In this document: positions 1 to 5,301 of the stretch, one piece after another
How the letters are laid out: each line of letters begins with the position of its first letter
Numbering within the stretch: position 1 is the stretch's first letter
The notes under the pieces: model-generated
Told to the model about the DNA's origin: nothing
Databases searched by the model: none
The model's input: the letters and a program-made list of their open reading frames with translations, nothing else
Made by a program: the position numbers and the translations under genes
Source: Candidatus Bathyarchaeota archaeon B26-1
Lineage (GTDB): Archaea > Thermoproteota > Bathyarchaeia > Bathyarchaeales > B26-1
NCBI GenBank assembly: GCA_001593925.1
Contig: LUCD01000086.1
Coordinates: forward strand, 1-6,298
DNA length: 6,298 bases
Direction of reading: 5' to 3'

Positions 1-93
1 TGGGTGGAGGCGACTCCTGAAGCCTTGAGGAGGAGAAGTAGACTCGCCGAGAGCAGGATCGAGGCCTTAAAGTCCGTGTTGGAGACTTGGTAG
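1..93 (+). CDS. 3' end of an unidentified upstream gene (partial)
   Basis: Only this plus-strand frame stays open from the left edge; it ends at TAG (91-93), while the other two plus frames hit stops within the first 30 nt. The visible 30 residues are rich in Arg, Glu, Ala and Leu and look like a C-terminal amphipathic helix ending in Glu-Thr-Trp. That is too little to name a family. The stop is 2 nt before the ATG of the AOR gene, and the AOR ribosome-binding site lies inside this reading frame, so the two genes are probably co-transcribed and perhaps translationally coupled. The 5' part is outside the window. Confidence 0.7.
   Translation, partial: WVEATPEALRRRSRLAESRIEALKSVLETW
81..84 (+). 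promoter_or_regulatory. Ribosome-binding site deciding the AOR start
   Basis: GGAG lies 11 nt before the ATG at 96. It would be only 2 nt before an in-frame TTG at 87, which is too close. It therefore supports ATG 96. It is embedded in the last codons of the upstream gene. Confidence 0.55.
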
Positions 94-95
94 CC

Positions 96-2039
96 ATGTA
101 CGGGTGGGCTGGAAGAATCCTGTACGTAGACCTTACGAAGGGTAGGGTCCGGGAGGAAGAGACGCCTAAAGGACTGCGCGAAGCCTTCATAGGCGGTAGG
201 GGAATAAACGCTAAGCTCCTGTGGGATTTGACCAAGCCGGGGGTCGACCCGCTCTCACCCGAGAACGTGCTCATCTTCGGGGCTGGAACATTAACGGGTA
301 CCCCCGTCCCCATGACGGGCAGGCTCACCGTTACCACAAAGTCTCCCCAAACCAACCTCTACTTGAAGTCCGTTTCCGGAGGCCACTTCGCCGGAGAGCT
401 CAAGTTTGCAGGTTACGACCACATCGTGGTTTATGGGAGGGCTGAGAAGCCCCTATACCTCTGGATAGAAGACGATCATGCTGAGCTTAGGAGCGCCGAG
501 CACCTCTGGGGCATGGACGTGAAGGAGACCAACCGGACAATCAAGAGCGACCATAAGGACAGAGACATAAAGACCGTATGCATAGGCCCGGCTGGCGAGA
601 ACCTCGTCAAGTACGCATCCGTCATGAACACCGTCTACAACGTCTCAGCCAGAGGAGGGGTTGGAGCCGTCATGGGTAGCAAGAGGCTCAAAGCGATAGC
701 CGTAAAGGGAAGCGGAACCGTGGAGGTTAAGAACCCCGAGAAACTCATGGAGGCCTCCATGAAGATAGTGGAGAGATTATCGGCTTTCTCACCTGACTGG
801 TGCACGACGGATCTGGTGGACTTTATCAACCGCGCCAGACTGCTACCATCACTGAACTTTAGATCAGGATTCCTTGAGGATGGACACAAGATAGGATACC
901 GCCACCTAAAGGAAGCCGGATACGTTAAGGGTAAGTGGGGATGCTTCAGCTGCATAGTTGGGTGCCACCTACACTCCGTGATTAAGGAAGGCCCCTACAC
1001 CCGGCACACCGTGGGCCCCGAGTACGAGACGGCCTTCGCCCTAGGCTCAAACACCGGCGTCACGGAGCCCGAAGCCCTGATAAGGGCCAATGAGCTCTGC
1101 GCCCTCTACGGGTTGGACACCATCTCCACGGGTTCGGTCATATCTTGGGCGATGGAGTGCTACGAACGCGGAGTCCTCAGCAAATCTGATACGGAAGGTT
1201 TAGAGCTCAAGTTTGGAAACGCTGAGGCCATGCTTGAGGCCATCAGGATGATCGCTTTCAGGAGGGGCTGGCTTGGGAACCTCCTCGCCGAGGGTGTGAA
1301 GCGTGCCTCGGAGCGTTTAGGAAGGGGCTCTTGGAAGTGGGCTATGTGCAACTCTAAGGGCATGGAGCACGCCGGTTTGGACCTGAGAACATGGAAGACT
1401 AGGGTTCTGTCCTACTCGGTGAACCCGAGGGGGCCAGACCACCTCTTCCATCAGGTTGCCTCATCCTTCGACTGGCTTGAGAGGATTCTGGAGGTCGAGG
1501 AGGTTAAGCCTCCATTAACTCCTGAAGAGCACGCTAAGGTTGTGGCTTGGTATGGCGACCGCTTCGCAGTCACGGACGCACTCGGCATATGTAAGTTCTC
1601 CGGGGGAGCCATGCACACGAACGAGGAGGTTATGGCTGAACTCTACACCTTAGCCACGGGCGTGGAAGCCACCCCACAAGACATCTTAACGGCGGGTAGG
1701 AGAATCTACGTTCTGGAGAGGTGCTACAACGTTAGGGAGGGCTTCGACAGGAGGCTGGACGATATAGCTTGGAGGTTCCTGAACGAGCCTACGGACTGGC
1801 CTGAACCTCCAACTCCGCCACCAAGGAGGAATAGGCCTATAGAGGTTGGGGAGAGGAGCGTCTGGAGGTACAAGAGGGGCCTAGTGGTTACGGAGGCAGA
1901 GATGAAGGAGCTCCAAGACGCCTTCTACAGGCTTCAGGGCTGGGATTTGGAGACCGGTTGGCCACGCAGAGACACCCTTCTAAGGCTCGGTCTAGCCGAC
2001 GTGGCCGATGAGCTGGACAAGCTTGGAAGGCTGCCCTAA
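96..2039 (+). CDS. Aldehyde ferredoxin oxidoreductase, tungsten-type (AOR family)
   Basis: This 647-residue protein is a full-length AOR-family enzyme. Such enzymes are cytoplasmic, carry a tungsten (or molybdenum) bis-pterin cofactor and one 4Fe-4S cluster, and oxidise aldehydes to carboxylic acids with ferredoxin as electron acceptor. The N-terminal domain (about 1-205) shows GGRGIN (33-38), an Arg-rich cofactor segment leading to KSPQT (82-86), the SGGHF...ELKFAGYD stretch, and GGVGAVMGSKRLKAI (187-201). The cluster ligands are C283-x2-C286-x3-C290 plus a distant C499 in GICKFSGG. GPEYET (307-312) and NPRGPDH (443-449) fall in the conserved active-site half. ATG 96 is preferred over TTG 87 because AOR proteins typically begin Met-x-Gly-Trp and the ribosome-binding site fits. 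It is somewhat longer than the roughly 600-residue hyperthermophile enzymes. The subfamily (AOR, FOR, GOR or WOR-like) and the substrate cannot be decided. The gene directly follows the upstream frame, suggesting an operon. Confidence 0.97.
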   Translation: MYGWAGRILYVDLTKGRVREEETPKGLREAFIGGRGINAKLLWDLTKPGVDPLSPENVLIFGAGTLTGTPVPMTGRLTVTTKSPQTNLYLKSVSGGHFAGELKFAGYDHIVVYGRAEKPLYLWIEDDHAELRSAEHLWGMDVKETNRTIKSDHKDRDIKTVCIGPAGENLVKYASVMNTVYNVSARGGVGAVMGSKRLKAIAVKGSGTVEVKNPEKLMEASMKIVERLSAFSPDWCTTDLVDFINRARLLPSLNFRSGFLEDGHKIGYRHLKEAGYVKGKWGCFSCIVGCHLHSVIKEGPYTRHTVGPEYETAFALGSNTGVTEPEALIRANELCALYGLDTISTGSVISWAMECYERGVLSKSDTEGLELKFGNAEAMLEAIRMIAFRRGWLGNLLAEGVKRASERLGRGSWKWAMCNSKGMEHAGLDLRTWKTRVLSYSVNPRGPDHLFHQVASSFDWLERILEVEEVKPPLTPEEHAKVVAWYGDRFAVTDALGICKFSGGAMHTNEEVMAELYTLATGVEATPQDILTAGRRIYVLERCYNVREGFDRRLDDIAWRFLNEPTDWPEPPTPPPRRNRPIEVGERSVWRYKRGLVVTEAEMKELQDAFYRLQGWDLETGWPRRDTLLRLGLADVADELDKLGRLP

Positions 2040-2094
2040 ACCCACAGTCTTTCTGACGTAAAAGGCTTTAAGTTCGACGCCTAAACCACTTAAC

Positions 2095-2099
2095 GGTGA
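2095..2099 (+). promoter_or_regulatory. Ribosome-binding site of the DUF917 gene
   Basis: GGTGA matches the archaeal anti-Shine-Dalgarno complement and sits 6 nt before ATG 2106. A weak TATA-like TTTAAG at 2067-2072 lies upstream, but a transcript starting about 25 nt after it would barely include this site. Read-through from the AOR gene is therefore the simpler reading. Confidence 0.6.
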
Positions 2100-2105
2100 C
2101 CTTCC

Positions 2106-3239
2106 ATGGCTAGGAGAACCATATCTTCCAGAAGCGACGTTGAGAACCTGATCTACGGCTGCGCCTTTATGGGGACCGGTGGGGGTGGAAACCCGAGGCT
2201 TGGAGTGGAAGTTCTAACGGAAGCCCTTGAGAGAGGGTTGAGGATAGAACTTGTAGATGCTGAGGATGTCCCAGACGAGGCTTGGACCTGCTGTGCGTTC
2301 GGTATGGGTTCCATAGCGCCCAAGACCGCCGAGACCGTGGCCGAGATGAGGAGGTGGGGGCTGGTAAAGAAGATAGCTGAGGGAACCGCTAGGATGCTCC
2401 CTTACGCCGTGAGGGAGCTTGAATCCTACCTAGGAATAGAGTTCGACGCCGTTGTCCCCATAGAGCTTGGCGGGGCGAGCACAGCTGGAGCCGTATTGGC
2501 GGCGGCAACCCACGGGGTTCCAGTCATTGACGGCGACTACGTGGGGAGGGCTATACCGGAGATCGCGCAGACCGCACCCTGCATTAAAGGTAAGAGGATT
2601 ACACCCCTAATCTGCCACGATGAGTGGGGCAACATCTGCATAATCAAGGAGGCCGTGAACTACGCTCTAGCCGAGAGGATCGGTAAGCTCATAAGTGTTG
2701 CCGGTTACGGAACGGGCATGGCGGGCTTCCCCATGAAGGGAAACGAGATGAAGGAGACCGTGATCAAAGGAACCCTCTCAGAAGCCATGGAGCTCGGCAG
2801 GAGGGTTAGGGAGGCGAGGGAGAGGGGCGGAGACCCAGTCCGCGAAGCCGTGGAGTTTAAGGGGGGATGGCTACTCTTCAAGGGGGTGGTCTCAGGGAAG
2901 AACTGGGAGAGCAGGGAGGGCTACATGTACGGGACAACCCTCATAAAGGGTATGGAGGAGTTCAGAGGCGAAGAGGCCAAGATATGGTTCAAGAACGAGA
3001 ACCACATACTCTGGATCGATGGGGAGCCGAAGGTTACGAGCCCAGACCTCATAGAGGTAGTTGATCTCGAGACGGCTGAACCCATAACGAACACAGACCT
3101 TAAAGCTGGGGACAGAGTCGCTGTCATAGGTGTGAAGTGCGTAGAAATCTTCAGAACCGAGAAGGGGCTGGAGGTTCTAGGCCCCAAACACTTCGGGTTC
3201 GACATAGAGTACATCCCCATAGAGGAGAGAATGAAGTAG
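2106..3239 (+). CDS. DUF917 / S-Me-THD family protein
   Basis: The 377-residue product matches the DUF917 family, now split in Pfam into S-Me-THD N- and C-terminal domains, at its usual full length. Visible family marks are GCAFMGTGGGGNP (18-30), a Gly-rich N-terminal loop, ELGGASTAGAV (120-130) and VIDGDYVGRAIPE (140-152), followed by GYGTGMAGFPMKGNEM and a C-terminal domain with SPDLIEVVDLETAEPI. No signal peptide or membrane helix is seen, so it is cytoplasmic. Family members often sit beside hydantoinase, oxoprolinase or nucleobase/amino-acid-derivative genes, and the Pfam name refers to S-methyl-thiohydantoin desulfurisation. The chemistry here is unknown. It lies 66 nt after the AOR gene on the same strand with similar GC-rich codon use, so a shared transcript and pathway are plausible. 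The ATG start is supported by GGTGA 6 nt upstream. Confidence 0.93.
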   Translation: MARRTISSRSDVENLIYGCAFMGTGGGGNPRLGVEVLTEALERGLRIELVDAEDVPDEAWTCCAFGMGSIAPKTAETVAEMRRWGLVKKIAEGTARMLPYAVRELESYLGIEFDAVVPIELGGASTAGAVLAAATHGVPVIDGDYVGRAIPEIAQTAPCIKGKRITPLICHDEWGNICIIKEAVNYALAERIGKLISVAGYGTGMAGFPMKGNEMKETVIKGTLSEAMELGRRVREARERGGDPVREAVEFKGGWLLFKGVVSGKNWESREGYMYGTTLIKGMEEFRGEEAKIWFKNENHILWIDGEPKVTSPDLIEVVDLETAEPITNTDLKAGDRVAVIGVKCVEIFRTEKGLEVLGPKHFGFDIEYIPIEERMK

Positions 3240-3267
3240 AAATCCATCAGCTACCAACGGAGGTAAA

Positions 3268-3281
3268 GTCCCTTAAGGGAC
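3268..3281. repeat. Perfect 14-nt palindrome GTCCCTTAAGGGAC
   Basis: The sequence equals its own reverse complement and lies 28 nt past the DUF917 stop, between convergent genes. A second possible stem, GGGAA (3288-3292) with TTCCC (3303-3307), follows. Both could fold in the 3' untranslated region of the DUF917 transcript. No T-tract follows directly, so it is more likely a 3'-end structure or protein-binding dyad than a terminator alone. Confidence 0.4.
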
Positions 3282-3323
3282 GTGCTGGGGAAGGCGGGTA
3301 ATTTCCCTAACCAGGCTTTTGAG

Positions 3324-3338
3324 CAGTTTCACTGTTTT
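3324..3338 (+). terminator. Possible terminator after the DUF917 gene
   Basis: CAGT-TTC-ACTG forms a 4-bp stem followed directly by TTTT. A further TTTT at 3317-3320 lies just before it. Archaeal termination depends mainly on T-rich tracts, so a transcript end here, just before the convergent winged-helix gene, is plausible. The stem is short and the call is tentative. Confidence 0.3.
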
Positions 3339-3346
3339 GTACCCGT

Positions 3347-3577
3347 TTACGACTCAGTATCGGATTCTTCGACCTTCAGGTATTCCCTACCGCGATCCGT
3401 CAAGTAGAAGAGGTCGTCTATCTTCGTGACATAGCCGGCGTTCAACAGGTTGTTGAGCTCCCTCGCTAATATGGTGACATCGGCGTCTAAATCCCTAACC
3501 AGCGTGTAGAAGTCTGAAGCCTTCCGTTCTAGGTGTTTGAGCACCTTCGCCCGTAACGCCATAACACAACAACCCAT
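3347..3577 (-). CDS. Small winged-helix DNA-binding protein
   Basis: This 76-residue protein is essentially one winged helix-turn-helix domain. Helix 1 is at about 7-17 (LRAKVLKHLER), helix 2 at about 20-28 (DFYTLVRDL), the likely recognition helix at about 30-42 (VTILARELNNLLN), and a beta wing at about 44-58 (YVTKIDDLFYLTD) leads into RGREYL. The tail is acidic. No ligand-binding or dimerisation domain is attached, as in many small archaeal transcription factors. A later in-frame ATG (codon 6, 3562-3560) would also keep the domain intact. No Shine-Dalgarno site precedes either ATG, and a TATA-like box about 28 nt before the first suggests a leaderless transcript from 3577. It faces the DUF917 gene tail-to-tail and its promoter shares the spacer with the URO-D-like gene, so regulation of either neighbour or of itself is possible but unproven. 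Confidence 0.78.
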   Translation of the reverse strand: MGCCVMALRAKVLKHLERKASDFYTLVRDLDADVTILARELNNLLNAGYVTKIDDLFYLTDRGREYLKVEESDTES

Positions 3578-3601
3578 ACATAAACCAATTAAAACATTAA
3601 A

Positions 3602-3615
3602 AAATTATTAAACCC
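3602..3615 (-). promoter_or_regulatory. Probable TATA/BRE promoter of the winged-helix gene
   Basis: On the minus strand this reads GGGTTTAATAATTT, an AT-rich box centred about 28-30 nt before ATG 3577, the right distance for a leaderless archaeal mRNA. Its GGGTTT part belongs to a TTGGGTTT motif repeated elsewhere in the spacer. Confidence 0.4.
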
Positions 3616-3692
3616 AACTTATAAAGGATACTATTGCTTTGTGGACTAATTGGGTTTTGTGGCTGTTTCTTCTTTTTTGGGTCTGGGTTTTG
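3610..3692. repeat. Three copies of a TGGGTTT motif in the spacer
   Basis: TTGGGTTT occurs on the minus strand at 3617-3610 and on the plus strand at 3650-3657, forming an 8-bp inverted repeat with 32 nt between the arms. TGGGTTTTG recurs as a direct repeat at 3651-3659 and 3684-3692. The minus-strand copy overlaps the presumed promoter of the winged-helix gene. These could be operator sites, but the T-rich composition makes chance copies likely. Confidence 0.3.
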
Positions 3693-3710
3693 AGTCTTTC
3701 CCGCTCTCTT

Positions 3711-3790
3711 TCCGGTTCTATTGTTTATAGGTTTATGAGCATGTTGTAGATGAATGCCTTTGTTATGAGATGTTAAGTAATGGAACCGGA
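3711..3790. repeat. 12-bp inverted repeat around a 56-nt loop
   Basis: TCCGGTTCTATT (3711-3722) pairs with AATGGAACCGGA (3779-3790): 11 of 12 positions are complementary and the remaining one is a G:U wobble in RNA. GCAT and ATGC inside the loop can form an inner stem. The right arm ends 8 nt before the TATA box of the URO-D-like gene. It could be an operator, the stem of a small RNA, or the ends of an 80-bp non-coding insertion. No target-site duplication is evident. Confidence 0.45.
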
Positions 3791-3798
3791 TCTAAACA

Positions 3799-3806
3799 TT
3801 TTAAAG
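3799..3806 (+). promoter_or_regulatory. TATA box of the URO-D-like gene
   Basis: TTTTAAAG fits an archaeal TATA box. A transcript start about 26 nt downstream, near 3829, would give a leader of roughly 20 nt that contains the ribosome-binding site at 3837-3842. Confidence 0.5.
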
Positions 3807-3836
3807 ATTTGTAAGTTCCAGAAATGTTTGAATGAT

Positions 3837-3842
3837 AGGAGG
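3837..3842 (+). promoter_or_regulatory. Strong ribosome-binding site for a GTG start
   Basis: AGGAGG lies 8 nt before GTG 3851. An out-of-frame ATG at 3849, overlapping the GTG and followed at once by TGA, is 6 nt away. In the gene's own frame a TAG at 3836-3838 blocks any earlier start, so GTG 3851 is the first possible start. Confidence 0.75.
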
Positions 3843-3850
3843 ATATAGAT

Positions 3851-4912
3851 GTGAAGCCTATTGATCGAGTTTACAGGGCTTTATATCATGAAGAGCCCGA
3901 TATGGTCCCGGACCCTAGAGACTTCGGCGATTTAGGCGGTATAATAAAGAAGAAGATAATTAAGCAAGGTCAAGATTTCAAAATTTGGCGTTCCCCCTTC
4001 GGGTCCATTCATTTAGATTACGTTAATCCCTCCACTGGAATCAGCTCTGAAGTCTTCAAGCATGGCTGGGTAGACCCTGAGAACTTCGTGTGGTGGTTCA
4101 CTATATCACCAGCTGTTAGGTGGCCGGAAGATCTAGATCGAATAGAAAAACCGAGCTTGGACTATGAGGAACTTTTAAAGGCGAAGAAGAAATCTGAAGA
4201 ACTGCATAAGAAAGGTTACTTCGTAATTTTGAGCCATCACACAGCATTTGATACTGCTTGGCGTTTTTTAAGGGGATTTAAACAATGGCTTACAGATTTG
4301 GTGAGAGATCCTGCTTTTGCTCGAAAAATTATAGAGTTTGGAATAAAACCTCAGATTGAAATATCTAAAGCATACATAGAAGAGGCGCATGTTGATGCCA
4401 TTTACATTTATGGAGATCAGGGCACGCCTGAAGGCCCATTTTTTTCTCCAAAAGTATACAGGGAAATAATTTATCCATGGGATCGCAGGCTTGTGGATAC
4501 TTACCATAAAAAGGGAGCGTTCTGTTTTATTCACAGCCACGGATATATCATGCCACTTATGGATGACCTTATTAAGGCTGGTTTTGACGCGTTAAATCCT
4601 ATCAGTCCCCTTTGCAGGATGAACCTTGCCGAAGTAAAAGAAAAGTATGGAGATAAGATCACCCTTTACGCTGATTTATCCATAGAGATGCCTAAGAACG
4701 GAAAAATAGACACGTCAGAATATACCCAGATGCTTTATGGCAGCGATATAAAAAGAAAAATCGAGGCTCTATCCTACACTGTAAAAGTAGCGGCTCCCGG
4801 CGGAGGCTTCATTTTTAATAGGATAGCGCGCGGTTTGACGAGAGATCAACTACTATACATGAAGGCTTGGGAAAAAATCAGACGTTACCCTAAAATGAGA
4901 ATAATAAAGTAA
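3851..4912 (+). CDS. Uroporphyrinogen decarboxylase-like (URO-D / MtaA superfamily) protein
   Basis: This 353-residue TIM-barrel-type protein belongs to the URO-D superfamily, which includes uroporphyrinogen decarboxylase and the zinc methyltransferases MtaA/MtbA/CmuA. Family marks are the N-terminal HEEPDMVPD (13-21), GDQGTPEGPFFSP (188-200), FIHSHGYIMPLMDDLIKAG with H228-S-H230-G231, DALNPISP, and the C-terminal AAPGGGFIF. Methyltransferase members usually have His-x-Cys-Gly and a later Cys as zinc ligands. Here the first Cys is His230, and C255 is a possible remaining thiol. True haem-pathway activity is unlikely for such a divergent copy, and no corrinoid protein or haem gene is visible nearby. 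A methyl-transfer or decarboxylation role on an unknown substrate is inference. It has its own TATA box and AGGAGG site, so it is probably a single-gene unit. It is much AT-richer than the flanking genes: 16 of 60 bases are G/C in 4321-4380, against 39 of 60 in 1021-1080 of the AOR gene. This suggests a separate origin. Confidence 0.92.
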   Translation: MKPIDRVYRALYHEEPDMVPDPRDFGDLGGIIKKKIIKQGQDFKIWRSPFGSIHLDYVNPSTGISSEVFKHGWVDPENFVWWFTISPAVRWPEDLDRIEKPSLDYEELLKAKKKSEELHKKGYFVILSHHTAFDTAWRFLRGFKQWLTDLVRDPAFARKIIEFGIKPQIEISKAYIEEAHVDAIYIYGDQGTPEGPFFSPKVYREIIYPWDRRLVDTYHKKGAFCFIHSHGYIMPLMDDLIKAGFDALNPISPLCRMNLAEVKEKYGDKITLYADLSIEMPKNGKIDTSEYTQMLYGSDIKRKIEALSYTVKVAAPGGGFIFNRIARGLTRDQLLYMKAWEKIRRYPKMRIIK

Positions 4913-4921
4913 AGATGAATA

Positions 4922-4992
4922 AAAGCAGGTGCTTTAAGGACGGGAAGATAAAATGTCTTTAAAAAATAAGAAATTCAAGCAAAATTTTGCTT
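4922..4992 (+). terminator. Two small dyads after the URO-D-like gene
   Basis: AAAGC-AGGT-GCTTT (4922-4935) begins 9 nt after the stop, and a perfect 16-nt palindrome AAGCAAAATTTTGCTT lies at 4977-4992. Both share AAGC...GCTT arms. The second contains TTTT and is followed by a T-rich stretch. They may mark the transcript end. The rest of the gap from 4913 to 5077 shows no convincing gene. Confidence 0.3.
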
Positions 4993-5063
4993 TGTCAAGA
5001 ACTAAAAAGGCTAGCCTCCACCCCAACTTGAATGATATGACTTATTGGAAGCGATCGGTTGTC

Positions 5064-5068
5064 AAAAA
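5064..5068 (-). terminator. Possible T-tract terminator of the tRNA
   Basis: About 10 nt past the encoded CCA, the minus strand carries a run of five T (AAAAA on the plus strand) in an AT-rich stretch, the usual kind of stop signal for an archaeal tRNA transcript. Confidence 0.35.
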
Positions 5069-5077
5069 TTATTTATT

Positions 5078-5155
5078 TGGTAGCGGGGGGTCGATTTGAA
5101 CGACCGATCTCTGGGTTATGAGCCCAGCGGGTTAACCTGGCTACCCCACCCCGCT
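5078..5155 (-). tRNA. Initiator tRNA-Met (anticodon CAT), CCA encoded
   Basis: The minus strand folds into a complete cloverleaf. The acceptor is AGCGGGG/CCCCGCT with discriminator A and an encoded CCA (5080-5078). The D arm is GGGT/ACCC with G18G19 in the loop. The anticodon stem is CTGGG/CCCAG around loop CTCATAA. The variable loop is AGATC, and the T arm is GGTCG/CGACC with loop TTCAAAT. The A1:U72 pair and three consecutive G:C pairs (G29-31 with C39-41) are the archaeal initiator signature, separating it from elongator tRNA-Met and tRNA-Ile2. No intron is present. The 75-nt body lies at 5081-5155. Its role is to deliver the first methionine at start codons, including the GTG and TTG starts seen here. 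Confidence 0.97.
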
Positions 5156-5183
5156 CCACTATTTTTTAGAGCTGATGTTGTCC

Positions 5184-5192
5184 GATAAAAAG
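5184..5192 (-). promoter_or_regulatory. TATA box of the tRNA gene
   Basis: The minus strand reads CTTTTTATC about 30-36 nt before the mature tRNA 5' end. A start near 5160 would give a short leader for RNase P to remove. Confidence 0.45.
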
Positions 5193-5238
5193 GTTACGTG
5201 GCCGGTTTAGGGTGTTCGTATGCTGGTCTTTGCTTAAA

Positions 5239-5247
5239 CTTTTTAAC
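5239..5247 (+). promoter_or_regulatory. TATA box of the FAH-family gene
   Basis: CTTTTTAAC predicts a transcript start near 5270 and a leader of about 30 nt before TTG 5302. Together with the tRNA box at 5184-5192 it makes this 146-nt gap a divergent promoter region. Confidence 0.4.
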
Positions 5248-5288
5248 TTTTGGGTTGTGAATTATGTTGTCTATTCTCCTTTGGGTGT

Positions 5289-5293
5289 GGTGG
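5289..5293 (+). promoter_or_regulatory. Ribosome-binding site supporting a TTG start
   Basis: GGTGG lies 8 nt before TTG 5302, good spacing for that codon. It is too far from ATG 5320 and overlaps the possible GTG at 5290. Confidence 0.5.
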
Positions 5294-5301
5294 TTCGAGC
5301 T

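Noticed and set aside
87..95. TTG 87 as the AOR start
   Set aside because: It overlaps the upstream stop and is only 2 nt from GGAG, and AOR proteins typically begin at the Met-Tyr-Gly-Trp encoded from ATG 96.
635..955. A 106-codon minus-strand ORF
   Set aside because: It lies antisense within the AOR coding region, including the GGVGAVMGSK motif, and shows no protein-like conservation.
2921..3247. A 108-codon minus-strand ORF
   Set aside because: It is antisense to the DUF917 C-terminal domain and its sequence is low-complexity Ser/Met-rich with no domain.
3618..3626. Plus-strand TATA-like CTTATAAAG driving a small RNA over 3650-3790
   Set aside because: The box is nearly symmetrical and sits in AT-rich DNA; without transcript data it cannot be separated from background.
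4268..4540. A 90-codon minus-strand ORF
   Set aside because: It is antisense to the core of the URO-D-like gene and has no promoter or ribosome-binding site.
4953..5099. A 48-codon plus-strand ORF after the URO-D gene
   Set aside because: It has no clear ribosome-binding site or recognisable family, and it runs 22 nt into the tRNA on the opposite strand.
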